From: Dyadobacter subterraneus
Lineage (GTDB): Bacteria > Bacteroidota > Bacteroidia > Cytophagales > Spirosomataceae
Length of the DNA: 64,000 bases
Reading direction: 5' to 3'
Assembly: GCF_015221875.1 (NCBI RefSeq)
Contig: NZ_JACYGY010000001.1
Span: 5,992,501 to 6,056,500, forward strand
Positions 16,375 to 25,569 of the stretch are shown here, piece after piece; position 1 is the stretch's first letter; each line of letters starts with the position of its first letter. The translations under genes and the position numbers were made by a program. The notes beneath the pieces were generated by a model. That model did no database searches and had not been told where the DNA came from. It was given only the letters and a program-made list of their open reading frames with translations.

Positions 16375-17265
16375 TCAGAATAAGGTATTGAATTTAGTAA
16401 CGATATGCGCTTTCGCTTCATTCTGAAATTGTTCAGGCGACAAGCCGGTATGCTGTTTGAAAAAGCGGCTGAAATACGGTCGGTCGGTGAAACCAAGGTC
16501 ATACGAAATCTCCTTGATCGTATTTTCACTGTGGATAATCTGACGTTTCGCTTCCAGGATAATTCTGTCGTGAATTAACTGCATGCCCGTTTTGTCCAGT
16601 TTTTCTTTCAAAATCTGGTTTAGGCGTTTTGAACTTATCCCCAATTTTCCTGCATAAAAATCTGTGTTTCTCACCTGCTGATAATTCATTTCCAGCAATA
16701 CCATAAATTCATAAACACGTTTCTGGTTAATATCCTGCACCGTGAAATTATGCTCTTTAATACGAACCAGTTGAAGCAAAAATACTTTCAACAATGCCTT
16801 AATAATCACCAGACTATTATTTTCCCGCTGATATTCTTCTTCCAGTAGTTGATAAACTTTCCCTAATTGCTCAGCCGTTTCATCACTGATTTGCAGACAC
16901 GAAAATTCTCCCTGGATATTGAAAATCTTGAAAACATCCAGCAAAAATTCCTTCACATCATCATCCAGAATATCTCTTTTGAAGGATAATAAAATGCCTT
17001 TTTTACCAGCTTTGTTAAGCTGATGAACACGGTAAGGAGGAATCAGATATATCCAGTCTCCCTTCAATAATTCATCCCCTTTCACGGTATGAAGTGCGTT
17101 TTCGTTTTTCAGCCAGACAATTTCAAAGAATTCCTTTCTGCTTGGATCGTTAAGATAACTTGGTGGACAATTATCCAGATTTCTTATGTAAATCAGCGTT
17201 TTATTTAATTCAACGCTTAGCTTCGTTTCTTCCATTTTTTCAACTTTATTAAATTCCGGAATCAT
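16375..17265 (-). CDS. AraC family transcriptional regulator
   Basis: A 296-residue regulator with an N-terminal cupin-like sensing domain (about 20-150, with WIYLIPPYRVHQLNKAGKKG) and a C-terminal pair of helix-turn-helix units (about 190-290; IKEISYDLGFTDRPYFSRFF and the TGLSPEQFQ signature). It is divergent from the hexulose-phosphate genes. The 195-base space between holds a direct repeat spaced 31 bases (17302 and 17333), the type of site AraC proteins bind, overlapping this gene's own -7 box. It is therefore a good candidate regulator of formaldehyde fixation and of itself (inference). Confidence 0.9.
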   Translation of the reverse strand: MIPEFNKVEKMEETKLSVELNKTLIYIRNLDNCPPSYLNDPSRKEFFEIVWLKNENALHTVKGDELLKGDWIYLIPPYRVHQLNKAGKKGILLSFKRDILDDDVKEFLLDVFKIFNIQGEFSCLQISDETAEQLGKVYQLLEEEYQRENNSLVIIKALLKVFLLQLVRIKEHNFTVQDINQKRVYEFMVLLEMNYQQVRNTDFYAGKLGISSKRLNQILKEKLDKTGMQLIHDRIILEAKRQIIHSENTIKEISYDLGFTDRPYFSRFFKQHTGLSPEQFQNEAKAHIVTKFNTLF

Positions 17266-17297
17266 TCGTCACAAATGCTATATTCCGAATTAGACAC

Positions 17298-17305
17298 CAA
17301 AATTA
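17298..17305 (-). promoter_or_regulatory. Promoter -7 box of the AraC-type gene
   Basis: On the minus strand TAATTTTG matches TAnnTTTG fully, 33 bases before the ATG. It overlaps the proximal direct repeat, so a bound regulator would block this promoter. No clear TTG is found at the usual distance upstream. Confidence 0.4.
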
Positions 17306-17342
17306 GCAAATTCTGCAATCGATTAATTATTCATTAGCAAAT
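17302..17342. promoter_or_regulatory. Direct repeat, candidate AraC-type binding sites
   Basis: ATTAGCAAAT occurs at 17302-17311 and again at 17333-17342. The 31-base period is close to three turns of DNA, placing both copies on one face. Direct repeats on one face are typical of AraC-family operators. The pair lies between the divergent regulator and hexulose-phosphate genes. Confidence 0.5.
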
Positions 17343-17392
17343 AGTCCAACATATCGCGCTGATAGTGTAACGTGTTCGCTATAACTCCCAGG

Positions 17393-17400
17393 TACCTTTG
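17393..17400 (+). promoter_or_regulatory. Promoter -7 box of the formaldehyde-fixation operon
   Basis: TACCTTTG matches TAnnTTTG fully, 60 bases before the ATG at 17461. The -33 region is poor, as is common for promoters that need an activator; the direct repeats lie about 50-90 bases upstream. Confidence 0.45.
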
Positions 17401-17460
17401 TGATCTTGATTTAGGGGATTTTCTTAATTAACAAGATTTCAATAAATATTTAGTGAGATA

Positions 17461-18045
17461 ATGAGTTCAGCAGTGAATATTGATTTAGCGACTGATATCC
17501 AGGCGAATCTGGTGATGATTCTGGAAGAAAATCAGAAGCTGGCGGGTAAGATCGATTTTTATCAGGTTGCCAATATGATTCCCTTTATTCAAAATGCTGA
17601 ACGGATTTTTATCGTCGGTGCAGGAAGGACAGGGTTGGCTTTAAAAGCTGCGGCGATGCGGTTAATGCATTTGGGTTTTACGGTTTTTGTCGTGGGTGAA
17701 ACGACAACATCAGCAATCAAAAAAAACGATTTGCTCATCGCAGGTTCAGGTTCAGGAACAACCAGCAGTATTGTCAAAGCAGCCGAAAAGGCAGTTTCGG
17801 CAGATGCGCAAGTTATTACAATTTCAACCACAATGGAATCTCCATTGGCTAAGTTATCAAGCCATGTTGCCATTCTTCCGGCAGCTCAAAAGGAAGATCA
17901 CGGCGGCAGTATTTCAAAACAATATGCAGGAAGTTTATTTGAACAATCTGTATTACTTCTTACTGACGCTTTGATCCAGACTTTATGGAAACTGGACGGA
18001 ACACCGGCAGAAGAACTTTGGAAACGCCATGCCAACCTGGAATAG
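17461..18045 (+). CDS. hxlB: 6-phospho-3-hexuloisomerase
   Basis: Converts D-arabino-3-hexulose 6-phosphate to fructose 6-phosphate, the second step of the ribulose monophosphate route for formaldehyde. The 194-residue protein is a single SIS domain: the sugar-phosphate-binding loop is seen in FIVGAGRTGLALKAAAMRLM (about 49-68) and in LLIAGSGSGTTSSIV, and the family ending (EELWKRHANLE) is present. Length is typical. It lies 47 bases before the synthase gene in one operon, isomerase first. The AraC-type regulator is divergent. Confidence 0.93.
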   Translation: MSSAVNIDLATDIQANLVMILEENQKLAGKIDFYQVANMIPFIQNAERIFIVGAGRTGLALKAAAMRLMHLGFTVFVVGETTTSAIKKNDLLIAGSGSGTTSSIVKAAEKAVSADAQVITISTTMESPLAKLSSHVAILPAAQKEDHGGSISKQYAGSLFEQSVLLLTDALIQTLWKLDGTPAEELWKRHANLE

Positions 18046-18092
18046 TATTACATTGAATACCAATAATTTACAATTAAATAAACAGTACAATC

Positions 18093-18722
18093 ATGGTTAA
18101 ATTACAAGTCGCAATAGACTTATTAACAACAGAAGACGCAATCGCATTAGCAACAAAAGTTGCTCCTTATATCGATATTATTGAATTGGGTACGCCTTTA
18201 ATCAAAAGTGAAGGTTTGGCTGTGATTACAGCGATGAAAAAAGCATTTCCGGACAAACTGGTTTTCGCTGACTTTAAAACAGCTGATGCAGGTGAACTGG
18301 AAGCGGATATGGCTTTCGGTGCAGGCGCAGACTTGATCACCATCCTTGGCGCAACAGGTGACGCAACCATTATCGGCGCTGTTAAATCTGCTAAAAAACA
18401 CGGAAAAGGTGTTGTAGTGGATACAATCGGCGTTTTGGATCGCGTAAAACGTGCTCAGGAAGTTATTGCTTTGGGTGTTGAATTTGTTGAATTACACGCA
18501 GGTCTTGATGAACAGGCTCAGCCAGGATATTCAATTCAGGTTTTGATTGATGAAGCTTCTCGTGCAGGTGTTCCGGTTTCAATCGCTGGTGGTGTTAAGT
18601 TGAGCAATATCGCTGCGGTGAAAGCTTCCGGCGTTAAAGTTGCGGTTGCAGGTGCTGCAATTTACGGCGCTGCCGATCCGGCTGCGGCTGCGAAAGAACT
18701 TCGTGAAGCATTGGACGCTTAG
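18093..18722 (+). CDS. hxlA: 3-hexulose-6-phosphate synthase
   Basis: Condenses formaldehyde with ribulose 5-phosphate. The 209-residue TIM barrel of the orotidine-phosphate decarboxylase superfamily shows the metal and substrate motifs: VAIDL at the start, FADFKTADAGELEADMAF (about 51-68) with the D-x-K-x-x-D signature, GADLITILGATGDATI, and the phosphate loop VSIAGGVKLS with VAGAAIYGAADP near the end. In an organism with no sign here of methanol or methane use, the pair most likely detoxifies formaldehyde (inference). A strong terminator follows at 18735. Confidence 0.95.
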   Translation: MVKLQVAIDLLTTEDAIALATKVAPYIDIIELGTPLIKSEGLAVITAMKKAFPDKLVFADFKTADAGELEADMAFGAGADLITILGATGDATIIGAVKSAKKHGKGVVVDTIGVLDRVKRAQEVIALGVEFVELHAGLDEQAQPGYSIQVLIDEASRAGVPVSIAGGVKLSNIAAVKASGVKVAVAGAAIYGAADPAAAAKELREALDA

Positions 18723-18734
18723 TATTTTTTTATA

Positions 18735-18770
18735 AAAAAGAGCTGTTTCCCCGCCGGAAACAGCTCTTTT
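18735..18770 (+). terminator. Terminator of the hexulose-phosphate operon
   Basis: GAGCTGTTTCC and GGAAACAGCTC form a perfect 11-base stem around CCGCC, with A-run before and T-run after. It can work on both strands. Confidence 0.9.
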
Positions 18771-18895
18771 GCGTTTAGGTGAATTTTATGATTTTCGTCA
18801 GTTTCAGTCAGCTAATCTTGCTAAATTGATCATTGCTAGTCCTTTTCTCTAACTTTGCGGCAGATTGAAAATATTGGTACAGTAAAAAATAATTC

Positions 18896-19105
18896 ATGGA
18901 AGTTAAAGATGGTAATGGGAACCTGCTTGCAGAAGGCGATTCTGTAAAACTGGTTAAGGATTTGAAAGTCAAAGGTTCGTCAACAACTTTGAAAAGAGGA
19001 ACGGTTGTAAAAAATATTCGTCTGACTGACGACGCGGAAGAAATTGAAGGCAAAGTAGAAAGAACTGTGATGGTTTTGAAAACGATGTTTGTACAGAAAA
19101 TGTAG
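18896..19105 (+). CDS. PhnA C-terminal domain protein (YjdM-like)
   Basis: A 69-residue protein matching the C-terminal domain of PhnA/Yjd[16 protein letters not shown], then [16 protein letters not shown], then [18 protein letters not shown]. The full-length protein also has an N-terminal zinc ribbon, which is absent here; stand-alone forms are common in Bacteroidota. Despite the phn name the family is not shown to act on phosphonates, and its role is unclear. The gene has its own start after a leader and ends at a strong hairpin. Confidence 0.85.
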   Translation: MEVKDGNGNLLAEGDSVKLVKDLKVKGSSTTLKRGTVVKNIRLTDDAEEIEGKVERTVMVLKTMFVQKM

Positions 19106-19107
19106 AC

Positions 19108-19153
19108 AAAGAGTTAACTTTTTAGGAATGGATTCCTAAAAAGTTAACTCTTT
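19108..19153. terminator. Long perfect hairpin after the PhnA-like gene
   Basis: A 22-base stem (19108-19129 with 19132-19153) with only two bases between the arms and a run of T in the right arm. A further copy of the right-arm sequence ATTCCTAAAAAGTT follows at 19164-19177, so an alternative hairpin with AGGAAT is possible. It ends the PhnA-like transcript. Confidence 0.8.
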
Positions 19154-19201
19154 TCAGGAATTCATTCCTAAAAAGTTGTATATTTAATTTTCTCTAGATA
19201 T

Positions 19202-20323
19202 ATGATTAAGCGAATTCTTGAAGATCATATTAAAGCAAAATTGTATGATGGTAGAGCCATCATACTTCTTGGCGCCCGTCAGGTTGGAAAAACAACTTTG
19301 TTAAACACCATATTTAACAACTCAGGTGATACGCTTTGGCTCAACGGAGACGAACCTGATGTTCAAGCTCTTTTCGAAAACACTACTTCTTCACGACTGA
19401 AAAGTATGATCGGTAATAATCGAAATATTATTATTGATGAAGCACAACGAATTTCAGACATCGGTTTGAAACTAAAATTGATAACTGATAATATCAAAGA
19501 TATTCAGCTTATCGCAACCGGGAGCTCAGCTTTTGAATTGGCGAATAAGGTCAACGAACCTCTAACCGGTCGCAAATGGGAATATAAAATGTTTCCAATT
19601 TCTTTTGGTGAAATGGTCATGCAGCATGGTTTGCTTGAAGAAAAGCGACTGCTTCCCCACCGCCTTATCTATGGATATTATCCGGATATAATAAATCATA
19701 CAGGCACCGAAAAAGAAGTTCTCAAACAGCTCACTGATAGTTATTTATATAAGGATATCTTAATGTGGGAAAATATCCAGAAACCGGACAGACTTCTTAA
19801 ATTATTACAAGCGCTGGCATTTCAGGTTGGTTCGCAAGTATCTTATAATGAGTTGGGACAGATTTGCGGACTCGATAATAAAACGGTAGAAAAATACATC
19901 AATTTATTAGAACAGGTTTTTGTAATCTTCCGACTGGGCTCTTTTAATCGGAACCTTCGGAATGAACTTAAAAGCAGCAGAAAAATTTATTTTTACGATA
20001 ACGGAATCCGTAATGCACTTATAGCCAATTTTAGCCAACCTGAACTAAGAACAGATATTGGCGCCTTATGGGAGAATTTTATTATTTCAGAGAGAATAAA
20101 ATTTATAAACTACAACGGAATTTGGGCAAATTCTTACTATTGGCGTACAAAAGAGCAGGCTGAAATCGATTACATAGAAGATTCTGACGGCAAACTTAGC
20201 GCTTATGAATTCAAATGGAATCCAAATGCCAAGACTTCTTTTTCCAAAACCTTTTCAAATGCTTATCCAGATAGTGAATTTAAGGTAATCCATAAAGAAA
20301 ATTTTGATGAATTCATTTTATGA
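19202..20323 (+). CDS. AAA family ATPase with DUF4143 domain
   Basis: A 373-residue ATPase of the archaeal/bacterial AAA-DUF4143 family. Walker A is GARQVGKTT (24-32) and Walker B IIIDEAQR (77-84). The C-terminal DUF4143 part has the YLYKDIL segment near 170, a winged-helix-like stretch (VSYNELGQICGLDNKTVEKY), and a nuclease-like end with YYWRTKEQAEIDYIE and AYEFKWN, which resembles a PD-(D/E)XK core (E-x-D, E-x-K). The biological role of the family is not known; such genes are often scattered and horizontally transferred. It follows the long hairpin and has a near-consensus -7 box TATATTTA around 19178. Confidence 0.85.
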   Translation: MIKRILEDHIKAKLYDGRAIILLGARQVGKTTLLNTIFNNSGDTLWLNGDEPDVQALFENTTSSRLKSMIGNNRNIIIDEAQRISDIGLKLKLITDNIKDIQLIATGSSAFELANKVNEPLTGRKWEYKMFPISFGEMVMQHGLLEEKRLLPHRLIYGYYPDIINHTGTEKEVLKQLTDSYLYKDILMWENIQKPDRLLKLLQALAFQVGSQVSYNELGQICGLDNKTVEKYINLLEQVFVIFRLGSFNRNLRNELKSSRKIYFYDNGIRNALIANFSQPELRTDIGALWENFIISERIKFINYNGIWANSYYWRTKEQAEIDYIEDSDGKLSAYEFKWNPNAKTSFSKTFSNAYPDSEFKVIHKENFDEFIL

Positions 20324-20353
20324 CGTTCAAATCAATTCATCAAAATTTTCTTC

Positions 20354-23146
20354 CTACTTCTTACCAAAAGAAAAATTCATCGTAGTACCAATCCGGAAAA
20401 CGGTGTGTTTGTACTTGAATCCTTCAAAACTGTTAGCCACTTCAACACGGAATGGAAAGCGGATACCAACGTCCAGCGCATAACCCAATTCCCCGTAATT
20501 ATTTGAATCCGGCGTTGCCAGATAATGTGCAAAGAAATTTTCCTTAATCCCAAGTATCCTGAACCAGGCGATTTGGGTTAGCAAAAACTTCCGTAATTCA
20601 GCCAATGCGTGTGCTTCCGCAAAACGTTTTGAAGTGCTGTAACGGTAATAATCCAGCATTCGGAAAGTACCGACCGGATCTCCATATTGGAAAAAAAACT
20701 GGTTTCCGGCAAAGTGCTGGAAGTCAGGAAACGGTACAGAATCATTATTTATAAACATACCCGCGGCGACTTTATAGCTTAGTTTGCTCCGAATACCGAT
20801 ATCAAATCCGTGTGCAATGCCAACCTTTACGAAATCAAAATCGACGTCGCTGCCAAATGCATTTTTAATTCCTTTCCGGTATGTGACGGAAAGTTTCGGA
20901 GAATCATCGTCATAAAAGGTTGTCTTTCCTTTTCGGATTTTATATTTCTGCCAGGGTTTGTAATCGGCCGATATGCCCAGAGTCAAAGCCTGATGTGGCT
21001 GCATGTTGACATTGGTTGTTTCAGACTGATGTGCCAATTCCGAATTAAATGGATCATTAGACGTAAAAGAACGTTTATCCCAATCAATCCAGCGGTATGG
21101 ATTTGTTTTTTCCAGGTTAGAAAGTCCCTGGCGATCTGCGTATTCAATATTCGCTTTCAGCTCAAAATGATCATTTTGCTGATTGGTTTTAAAATCAAGA
21201 CGAACGAAATTTTTCTCATAAATCTTGATAAAATTTCTTTCCAAAAACAGTGTTGTCAAACTGTTCAAAATCGGATGCATCGGATTATCAGGATTGTATT
21301 GGGAAACTGTTTTTCCGCCAGAAAAACTGATCAGATTTCGTTTCCAGGCATAATCTGCCCCACCGGTTCCAAACAACTTTTGTCTTCCAAAAGAATAACG
21401 GGTCAATCCACTGAACGTCCAGGTACCTTGTTGTCGGACCGTATTTCTTTTAATGCCGTTACTGGATATATTAATTTCATCCGAATTCTTTTTCGGTTGT
21501 GATCCTCTTCGATATCTCAATTTAAATCCACCACCATTCAAAACCCAGCCTTCAACGGTATTGACCTGCAAACCATAAATAGGGCTAACATATTCCAGTC
21601 TCCATGGACTTTTCTTGCCTAAACGGAATGTGTGACCCGTAAAAATATCACCAATAGAACTCCCAAATCCGCCCCCGCCGCTTTTCCTTTTTGTGGTATC
21701 CGCTTTGGAAACTTTCAGACTGTCACGCTGTTGCTGCGTTCCTTCTTTTATAATCACCAGACTATCAAGTCGCGTGTAACTTTTCACCTCTGCGACCGTC
21801 AACGGAACAGAGCGGATTGAATCCCAGAAAGCCATACTTCTACGATTGGCCATGGAATCAACCGAAGTCGAATCTTGTCTTGTAAAATTCAGATCGACAT
21901 CCTCCCCTTTTTCCTCTTTCTTTTTAAGATCCTGCTTTTCATATTCCTTCATCATTTTTCTGAGGTTTTTCGCAGAGAATTCTTTCTGCTTGCTAACCAC
22001 ATCTTCCAGTTTCTGCGTTTTGATTTCACGGTTCGTAAGCCCAACTTTCTTCGCTTCATCCTTTTCTTTTTTCCCGTCAACGACAACAATATCAGCCTGA
22101 AAAGCAGGGTTAACTTTCAGTTTTGAAAAAGTCTGAGAAATCACCAGATCACCTTTTCCTTTGATACCATAAATCCCGCCGCTCACATGAAACTGCTGAT
22201 TTGTAGGCATCCATACACCTTGAACCGGACTGTAAACCTGTTTTATTTCAATATTAAAACCCGTATTAACCGTTTGCAGATTAAGACTGTAAATGCTCCA
22301 AAGATTTTCGGTAATATAAATTGTTCCCTTATAAACACCTTCGCCATAAGAACGCGGTGTGACTTTTATCTTATTAATTTCAACCCCATTTTCACGAAAA
22401 CTGCCTTCATACTCAAACCTGTAATACGTAAAAGCGCGTGGTGATAATGGCGAAACTGCTTTTACAACTTCCGGCTGGTAAAAACTCGTCAGGAAATATT
22501 GATTGGCACTTGCAAAATTATTATCCTGGCTATTTCTCGCCGCAATCACACGCTGTTTATATGAATTTGGCTGACGAAATGTTACTTCCGAGACACTTTC
22601 GTTTAAAATCGGAACACCTTTTTTGAAGTTGGATTCCTTTTCAATTTCTTTTAATTCCTTTTTATAGAGAAATTCCAGAGGAAGATCGGTGATTACGAAA
22701 GAGGACTTTGAATAAGCTTTGGCAGTATAACTTTCAACCTGTAAAAAATGATAGCGGCTTTTTGCAATCGCCCGGCGCATGATTGTATACGCAGGATCTT
22801 CGCCCTTATTTCCAATCCTGACTTCGCCCAGATTATAGGCTTGTTCTTCCATCGTCAGGTCAAAAGTTTCCATTTTATTTTCGATGGTAAATGACTTTTG
22901 ACCGGTTTTGAAACCCAGATACTGGAAAATTACTTCGTAGTATCCAGGTTTTAAATCGAGCTGATATTTTCCTTCTTCGTTGGAAATTGTGCTTATTTCT
23001 GTTCCTTTCACAACGATTGCTGCAAATGGCAAAGGTTCACCTTTTGAAGTTTTAATGACGCCTTTTACACCCGTGCCGGTTTGCGCATGAACCTGACTAA
23101 ATATTGTAAAAATTAAAAAAACAATCAGAATAGAGCGATTCAGCAT
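20354..23146 (-). CDS. DUF5686 and carboxypeptidase-regulatory-like domain outer-membrane protein
   Basis: A 930-residue protein with signal peptide (ending near VHAQTG), then a carboxypeptidase-regulatory-like beta-sandwich (about 25-110; GVKGVIKTSKGEPLPFAAIV), and a long DUF5686 region with many beta strands, likely an outer-membrane barrel, ending in FRIGTTMNFSFGKK with a terminal aromatic strand. Such proteins are widespread in Bacteroidota and relate to TonB-dependent receptors by their front domain, but lack the plug. Function is unknown; a role in surface transport or assembly is likely. The middle is charged and helical (about 380-480). It converges on the ATPase gene with 30 bases between. 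Confidence 0.85.
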   Translation of the reverse strand: MLNRSILIVFLIFTIFSQVHAQTGTGVKGVIKTSKGEPLPFAAIVVKGTEISTISNEEGKYQLDLKPGYYEVIFQYLGFKTGQKSFTIENKMETFDLTMEEQAYNLGEVRIGNKGEDPAYTIMRRAIAKSRYHFLQVESYTAKAYSKSSFVITDLPLEFLYKKELKEIEKESNFKKGVPILNESVSEVTFRQPNSYKQRVIAARNSQDNNFASANQYFLTSFYQPEVVKAVSPLSPRAFTYYRFEYEGSFRENGVEINKIKVTPRSYGEGVYKGTIYITENLWSIYSLNLQTVNTGFNIEIKQVYSPVQGVWMPTNQQFHVSGGIYGIKGKGDLVISQTFSKLKVNPAFQADIVVVDGKKEKDEAKKVGLTNREIKTQKLEDVVSKQKEFSAKNLRKMMKEYEKQDLKKKEEKGEDVDLNFTRQDSTSVDSMANRRSMAFWDSIRSVPLTVAEVKSYTRLDSLVIIKEGTQQQRDSLKVSKADTTKRKSGGGGFGSSIGDIFTGHTFRLGKKSPWRLEYVSPIYGLQVNTVEGWVLNGGGFKLRYRRGSQPKKNSDEINISSNGIKRNTVRQQGTWTFSGLTRYSFGRQKLFGTGGADYAWKRNLISFSGGKTVSQYNPDNPMHPILNSLTTLFLERNFIKIYEKNFVRLDFKTNQQNDHFELKANIEYADRQGLSNLEKTNPYRWIDWDKRSFTSNDPFNSELAHQSETTNVNMQPHQALTLGISADYKPWQKYKIRKGKTTFYDDDSPKLSVTYRKGIKNAFGSDVDFDFVKVGIAHGFDIGIRSKLSYKVAAGMFINNDSVPFPDFQHFAGNQFFFQYGDPVGTFRMLDYYRYSTSKRFAEAHALAELRKFLLTQIAWFRILGIKENFFAHYLATPDSNNYGELGYALDVGIRFPFRVEVANSFEGFKYKHTVFRIGTTMNFSFGKK

Positions 23147-23226
23147 AGGAGTAATTCATTATAGTTTTTCACGGCTTTTGAGAAGATGTTCCACTGAAAG
23201 AACAAGTTGCGTGAATATAAAAATAA

Positions 23227-25371
23227 TTATGAAATTACTTTCTCCAAAACTTCGACAAGATCACTTTCTGTAAACGGTTTCCCAAGCAAATCATTCATTC
23301 CCATACGCAGATAATGAGAGCGGTCTTCGTCTGCCACATTGCCGGTATATCCAATGATAGGAATGCCGGATTTCAGAAGATTCTGATCATTTCGCACCAG
23401 TTTTGTCAGCTGTAATCCGTCCATTTTTGGCATTTGCACATCCGTAATAATCAAATCATAATCCGTTTTATTGAATAAATGATATGCCTCTTCCCCGTCC
23501 GATGCGAGGTCATAACGAATCGCATTTTTATCCATAATCCGACCCAGTAATAACAGATTAATTTTGATATCATCAACCATCAAAACCCGCTTATCTTTTA
23601 AAAGTTTACCGATTCCGATCAGGCCGCTCTTTTCCTCAACCTGTCCTTTTTCAACTGCCATATTTAATGGAATTTCAATTTTAAAAACCGAGCCCTTCCC
23701 CAGCTCACTTTGTACACTAATTGTTCCTTCAAAAAGATCAACAATTCTTTTACAGATCGGCAATCCCAAACCGGTACCTTGCTGCCTGTTTCGTTCATCT
23801 GAGGATTCTATTTGTGTAAAATCTTCAAAAATCAGTTTCAGGTTTTTATCTTCAATACCTACACCTGAATCTGTTACCGAAATTTTCAACATTCCCTGGT
23901 GATCCTTTATTTTATCAAACCTGGCACGAACATGCACTTCTCCTTTCTGCGGAGTAAATTTTATTGCGTTGGTAATAAGATTTATAATTACCTGTTTCAG
24001 GCGAAAATCATCACCGCTGAGCATTAAACTTTGGTCAATTTCAAATTGTTTGTGTAATTGAATTTCCTTATTTACGGCCAGTACAGATAACATTCCCGTC
24101 ACGTTTTCAAGCATTTCAAGAGGATGAAACTTATGGTCGACAAGCTTTATTTTACCACTTTCAAATTTTGAGAAATCCAGAATTTCATTCACCAGCATAA
24201 GTAATACGTCAGATGAATTTTTAATCGCGTTGATTTTCATCTGCAAATCTTCCTTGGGTTTTGCAAAGTCAATCTGGCGCGAAAACCCTATGATTGAGTT
24301 TAAAGGCGTACGTATTTCATGGGATACATGTGACAGAAATTCACCTTTTTTCTTTGCCGACTCAACAGCCAGAATACTGTACTCAAGAATTGTCTTCTCG
24401 CTTTTGTATAACCTCAGAATGTTCCATAAAATCATCACGGTCAGTATCAGCACAATTGCTACATTTCCCCACCACAACTGATCTAGTTCCGTCATATTGT
24501 CGGATGTTTGTACCAATATGGAATTCCTTAAAGTTTCAACATCTTTGATTTCTTCCATTTTCAACACCTTTAAAGCCGATTGAAGATTAGAAAAAATACG
24601 ATTATTGAGCACCAGCAATTCCAGTTCTGCCTTGTTAAGTTCTCGTCTGGCTTTTTCCAGAGAATGGTCGTTCACCGAAACACTTACCACCTCCTGTTTT
24701 CTTGGATGTATTGCAAGTGAATCCGCAAAAGTGGTTGTAGTTTTCAACGCGGCCACTTTAACTTCGCTGCTATCTTGGTTTTTATTTGAAACAGCCTCAA
24801 CCAGCCTTCTCCAAAACTTTTTATTTTTCTTTCTCGGAACAATCGTGACAGAATCTGATTTAGCTATTTTGGTTGTTGTTTTGACAACATAAGGCTTCTT
24901 GACGGGTATTGTGACCGTAACTTCGGGTTGTTTTTGTTCAGGACGAAACAGCATTAAATCGTCAACCATTTTCTTTAAATGCACAAATTCCTCATCCTTA
25001 GTCTGCTTATTTTCAAGAAGTTGTGGAAGATATAAATTATTAAAAAACGATTGCTTCTTCTTTTCTTCCTGAAAATCACTTAGAATCGAAGAAACCGTAT
25101 GCATCTGTTGGGTGTAACGATCCAGAAATCTTTTGTCCGAAGTGACTGCATAAAGCCGACTATTATTTTCAGCAACATATAAAACAGAAATACATGTATC
25201 GATTCTGCGGTAATTGTCATTACCGTTCCTGAGTACACGAATATTATTTTGAATAATTCCGGATTTTGAATTGGTAATCAGCGTTATAAATACAAAGGAG
25301 GCTAAAATTAAAATCAGGGTTATGGTCCAGGCAAAGGATTTCAGGGTAGCTGTTTTTATGTCACTTTTCAT
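23227..25371 (-). CDS. Hybrid sensor histidine kinase/response regulator
   Basis: A 714-residue membrane kinase. Segments: transmembrane helix 12-34, extracytoplasmic part to about 300, transmembrane helix 302-320, HisKA with phospho-accepting H351 in SHEIRTPLNS, HATPase with N468, DSGVG (501-505) and GTGLG (532-536), and a C-terminal receiver with D644 in ITDVQMP. The sensor part holds a basic-aromatic patch FWRRLVEAVSNK (186-197) embedded in T/K-rich sequence, paralleled in the kinase at 43881. No output domain is attached, so it must pass phosphate to a separate protein. It stands alone, 80 bases from the DUF5686 gene. The signal is unknown. Confidence 0.92.
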   Translation of the reverse strand: MKSDIKTATLKSFAWTITLILILASFVFITLITNSKSGIIQNNIRVLRNGNDNYRRIDTCISVLYVAENNSRLYAVTSDKRFLDRYTQQMHTVSSILSDFQEEKKKQSFFNNLYLPQLLENKQTKDEEFVHLKKMVDDLMLFRPEQKQPEVTVTIPVKKPYVVKTTTKIAKSDSVTIVPRKKNKKFWRRLVEAVSNKNQDSSEVKVAALKTTTTFADSLAIHPRKQEVVSVSVNDHSLEKARRELNKAELELLVLNNRIFSNLQSALKVLKMEEIKDVETLRNSILVQTSDNMTELDQLWWGNVAIVLILTVMILWNILRLYKSEKTILEYSILAVESAKKKGEFLSHVSHEIRTPLNSIIGFSRQIDFAKPKEDLQMKINAIKNSSDVLLMLVNEILDFSKFESGKIKLVDHKFHPLEMLENVTGMLSVLAVNKEIQLHKQFEIDQSLMLSGDDFRLKQVIINLITNAIKFTPQKGEVHVRARFDKIKDHQGMLKISVTDSGVGIEDKNLKLIFEDFTQIESSDERNRQQGTGLGLPICKRIVDLFEGTISVQSELGKGSVFKIEIPLNMAVEKGQVEEKSGLIGIGKLLKDKRVLMVDDIKINLLLLGRIMDKNAIRYDLASDGEEAYHLFNKTDYDLIITDVQMPKMDGLQLTKLVRNDQNLLKSGIPIIGYTGNVADEDRSHYLRMGMNDLLGKPFTESDLVEVLEKVIS

Positions 25372-25428
25372 CGTTAAGCATGATCATTTACTCTAGTAAA
25401 GTTAAGGGTTAGTTTATCTTCTACAAGA

Positions 25429-25440
25429 AAAATCGATTTA
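25429..25440. promoter_or_regulatory. LacI-like operator match upstream of the hybrid kinase
   Basis: AAAATCGATTTA matches 11 of 12 positions of the perfect dyad found before the GH92 gene (35909). It lies 58 bases upstream of the kinase start, in the space shared with the divergent exporter. It may be a chance AT-rich match. Confidence 0.3.
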
Positions 25441-25523
25441 GCGATTAATTATATAAATTATTCTACAAGGCTGAAAAACAGGACTTCTACCCGTAATTTA
25501 AAATTCCGCGAACCGACTTTGTT

Positions 25524-25536
25524 ATAACACTGTTAT
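25524..25536. promoter_or_regulatory. 13-base palindrome upstream of the Bcr/CflA exporter
   Basis: ATAACACTGTTAT is a perfect dyad (ATAACA-C-TGTTAT), 33 bases before the ATG at 25570. Its place and form fit an operator for a TetR- or MarR-like repressor, though no such gene is in the window. Confidence 0.4.
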
Positions 25537-25569
25537 CAAAAATCAGTCCAGAATCCAATTTTCCAAGAA

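Noticed and set aside
21846..22126. Plus-strand frames rich in S, F and L antisense to the DUF5686 gene
   Set aside because: Low-complexity composition typical of the complement of K/E-rich coding sequence.
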